Source: CAVUWL01 sp963700105
GTDB taxonomy: Bacteria; Actinomycetota; Thermoleophilia; Solirubrobacterales; 70-9
Assembly: GCA_963700105.1 (NCBI GenBank)
Contig: CAVOWL010000001.1
Location: forward strand, 446,084-510,083
Direction of reading: 5' to 3'
DNA length: 64,000 nucleotides
Shown: piece by piece, positions 63,359-64,000 of the stretch
Layout: each line of letters begins with the position of its first letter
Position numbering within the stretch: position 1 is the stretch's first letter
Translations under genes and position numbers: made by a program
Notes under the pieces: generated by a model
Seen by the model: only the letters and a program-made list of their open reading frames with translations
Told to the model about the DNA's origin: nothing
Databases searched by the model: none

Positions 63359-63697
63359 TCAGCACCGACTCCACATCGCATCAAGCAGCCCGGCCACTTC
63401 CTCGCTCTCGGTGCTGTCGAGCAAAGTCCCGATCGCCGCAGGGCTCATCGGGCACTGATCGAGCCACTCGGCCTGCTGGAGGTAGTCCCTGATGAAAGCC
63501 TCCATCACCACCGAGTCCTGCCAACCGCGGTCTACGTAATAGGCGGGGCCCAGGCCACTCGCAGGTGTGTCGAGAATCTCGGCGCCACAGCTTGCGCGGC
63601 GACCGATCACAAGCCGCTCGCCGGCGGAAATTCGGTAGCGGGCGAGCTCGGTGCCCTCGCGCTTGAGGCTGTCGATGTCGAGCTCTACTTCGGTCAC
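63359..63697 (-). CDS. Hypothetical protein of the element
   Basis: A 112-residue acidic protein from GTG 63697 (MTEVELDIDSLKREGTEL). YRISAGERLVIGRRASCGAEIL is beta-rich and GWQDSVVMEAFIRDYLQQAEWLDQC helical, ending with two more helices. No motif is recognised. It is the first visible gene of the minus-strand series of the element, and its ribosome site lies in a hairpin. Confidence 0.7.
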   Translation of the reverse strand: MTEVELDIDSLKREGTELARYRISAGERLVIGRRASCGAEILDTPASGLGPAYYVDRGWQDSVVMEAFIRDYLQQAEWLDQCPMSPAAIGTLLDSTESEEVAGLLDAMWSRC

Positions 63698-63929
63698 GTT
63701 GAACCTCCCGTTTCGGTTGATCGAACGGGCGAGCGCATCGCACCGGACAGCTGAGGGCGGAACCCCGAGCCATGGGCGAGGGGCCGAAGGAGGCCCTTTT
63801 AGGGCCTTGAAGCACTCGGCGCCGGTGCCAGGATGGGTGAGCCTCGATCCACCGAGGAGGGAGAGCCGCGGAGAAGCAGTCCGGCTTAAGACCCCAAGCC
63901 GAATGGACCTGAAACAGCAGACCCCGCTG
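63698..63929. other. Intergenic stretch with two hairpins
   Basis: On the minus strand CCCGTT and AACGGG (63708-63730) form a hairpin that includes part of the GGGAGG ribosome site of the gene at 63697. Further right, AGGCCC-TTTT-AGGGCC(T) at 63791-63806 is a second short hairpin. No gene is seen. It probably holds the promoter of the minus-strand series. Confidence 0.4.
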
Positions 63930-64000
63930 ACCTGCGCCGGCTCGTCTACAAGACCAACTCGATCGAGAACCTAAACCCAGATCCGCAAGAGGATCAAGAC
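63930..64000 (+). pseudogene. IS256-family transposase fragment running off the window
   Basis: Reads DPADLRRLVYKTNSIENLN, then one base over QIRKRIKT, matching the well-conserved IS256 (mutator-type) C-terminal motif (YTTNAIE.LN.QIRK). The extra C near 63976 breaks the frame. No upstream part of the transposase is seen, so this is a truncated copy. Whether it lies inside or beyond the element cannot be told. Confidence 0.65.

Larger units (their letters stand above)
41524..64000. mobile_element. Integrative and conjugative element in tRNA-Thr, right end outside window
   Basis: From the tRNA fragment rightwards nearly all genes are of mobile type: integrase, excisionase-like protein, replication-relaxation-type proteins, a type IV secretion set, coupling protein and three SSBs. 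Genes run on the minus strand in a long, tightly packed series, interrupted by plus-strand inserts (sigma factor 46336, nucleotidyltransferase pair 51479). At least 22.4 kb long. No relaxase is recognised in the visible part. The TcpC/TcpE/VirB2-like set resembles the reduced secretion systems of Gram-positive elements. Confidence 0.88.

Noticed and set aside
1..64000. CRISPR array
   Set aside because: No regularly spaced direct repeats were seen while reading the window.

Overview
The window is GC-rich, densely packed DNA from an actinobacterium, most probably of the class Thermoleophilia (Solirubrobacterales and relatives). The lineage call is an inference from the gene set: a lysA-hom-thrC-thrB cluster, an F420-type LLM oxidoreductase, several acyl-CoA dehydrogenases, a DUF2600 terpene-synthase-like protein, and two small exported proteins of a type (LSYAN near the N-terminus, GTKQLK just after the membrane segment) that I associate with this class.

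Chromosomal part, 1-41523. Positions 1-9044 (minus) hold amino-acid synthesis: a glutamate synthase large subunit that runs off the left edge, then thrB, thrC, hom and lysA. Next come a membrane-anchored protein and a cation efflux protein (9082-10775). Positions 10819-21034 are a lipid or ring catabolism region: three acyl-CoA dehydrogenases, an LLM oxidoreductase, a thiolase, a 3-hydroxyacyl-CoA dehydrogenase and the decayed remains of a Baeyer-Villiger-type monooxygenase. Four copies of one 16-bp operator-like sequence lie in front of three of these minus-strand genes and suggest a single regulon. Positions 21019-32139 carry housekeeping and membrane genes: a CNNM/CorC protein, a B12-binding-like protein, a rhomboid protease, an ECF sigma factor with a membrane partner, a fused PlsC-GpsA lipid enzyme, a hydroquinone-type dioxygenase with a maleylacetate reductase, and a DUF2600 protein. 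Positions 33118-41324 contain SoxR, a secreted phospholipase C, the two small exported proteins, an IS5-type insertion with a TAA target duplication, two secreted unknowns and a TetR regulator.

Mobile part, 41524-64000 and beyond. A 43-bp 3-prime fragment of a tRNA-Thr(UGU) gene marks the left end of an integrative and conjugative element. It carries a tyrosine integrase, an excisionase-like protein, three replication-relaxation-type proteins, a type IV secretion set (VirB4-like ATPase, TcpE/PrgI-like, VirB2-like, TcpC-like, VirB6/TrbL-like, lytic transglycosylase/NlpC, a VirD4-like coupling protein and a second HerA-like ATPase), two sigma factors (one fused to a zinc anti-sigma domain and a membrane tail), three single-stranded DNA-binding proteins, a hicAB pair and a nucleotidyltransferase cargo pair. 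No relaxase was recognised. The intact tRNA and the right end of the element lie beyond the window.

Many genes are broken by single-base frame changes: a metallo-beta-lactamase gene, the TetR tail, the IS5 transposase (twice), hicA, the transglycosylase/NlpC gene, the VirB6-like gene and an IS256 fragment. Some may be real decay, but so many in one window make sequencing or assembly indels a serious alternative.
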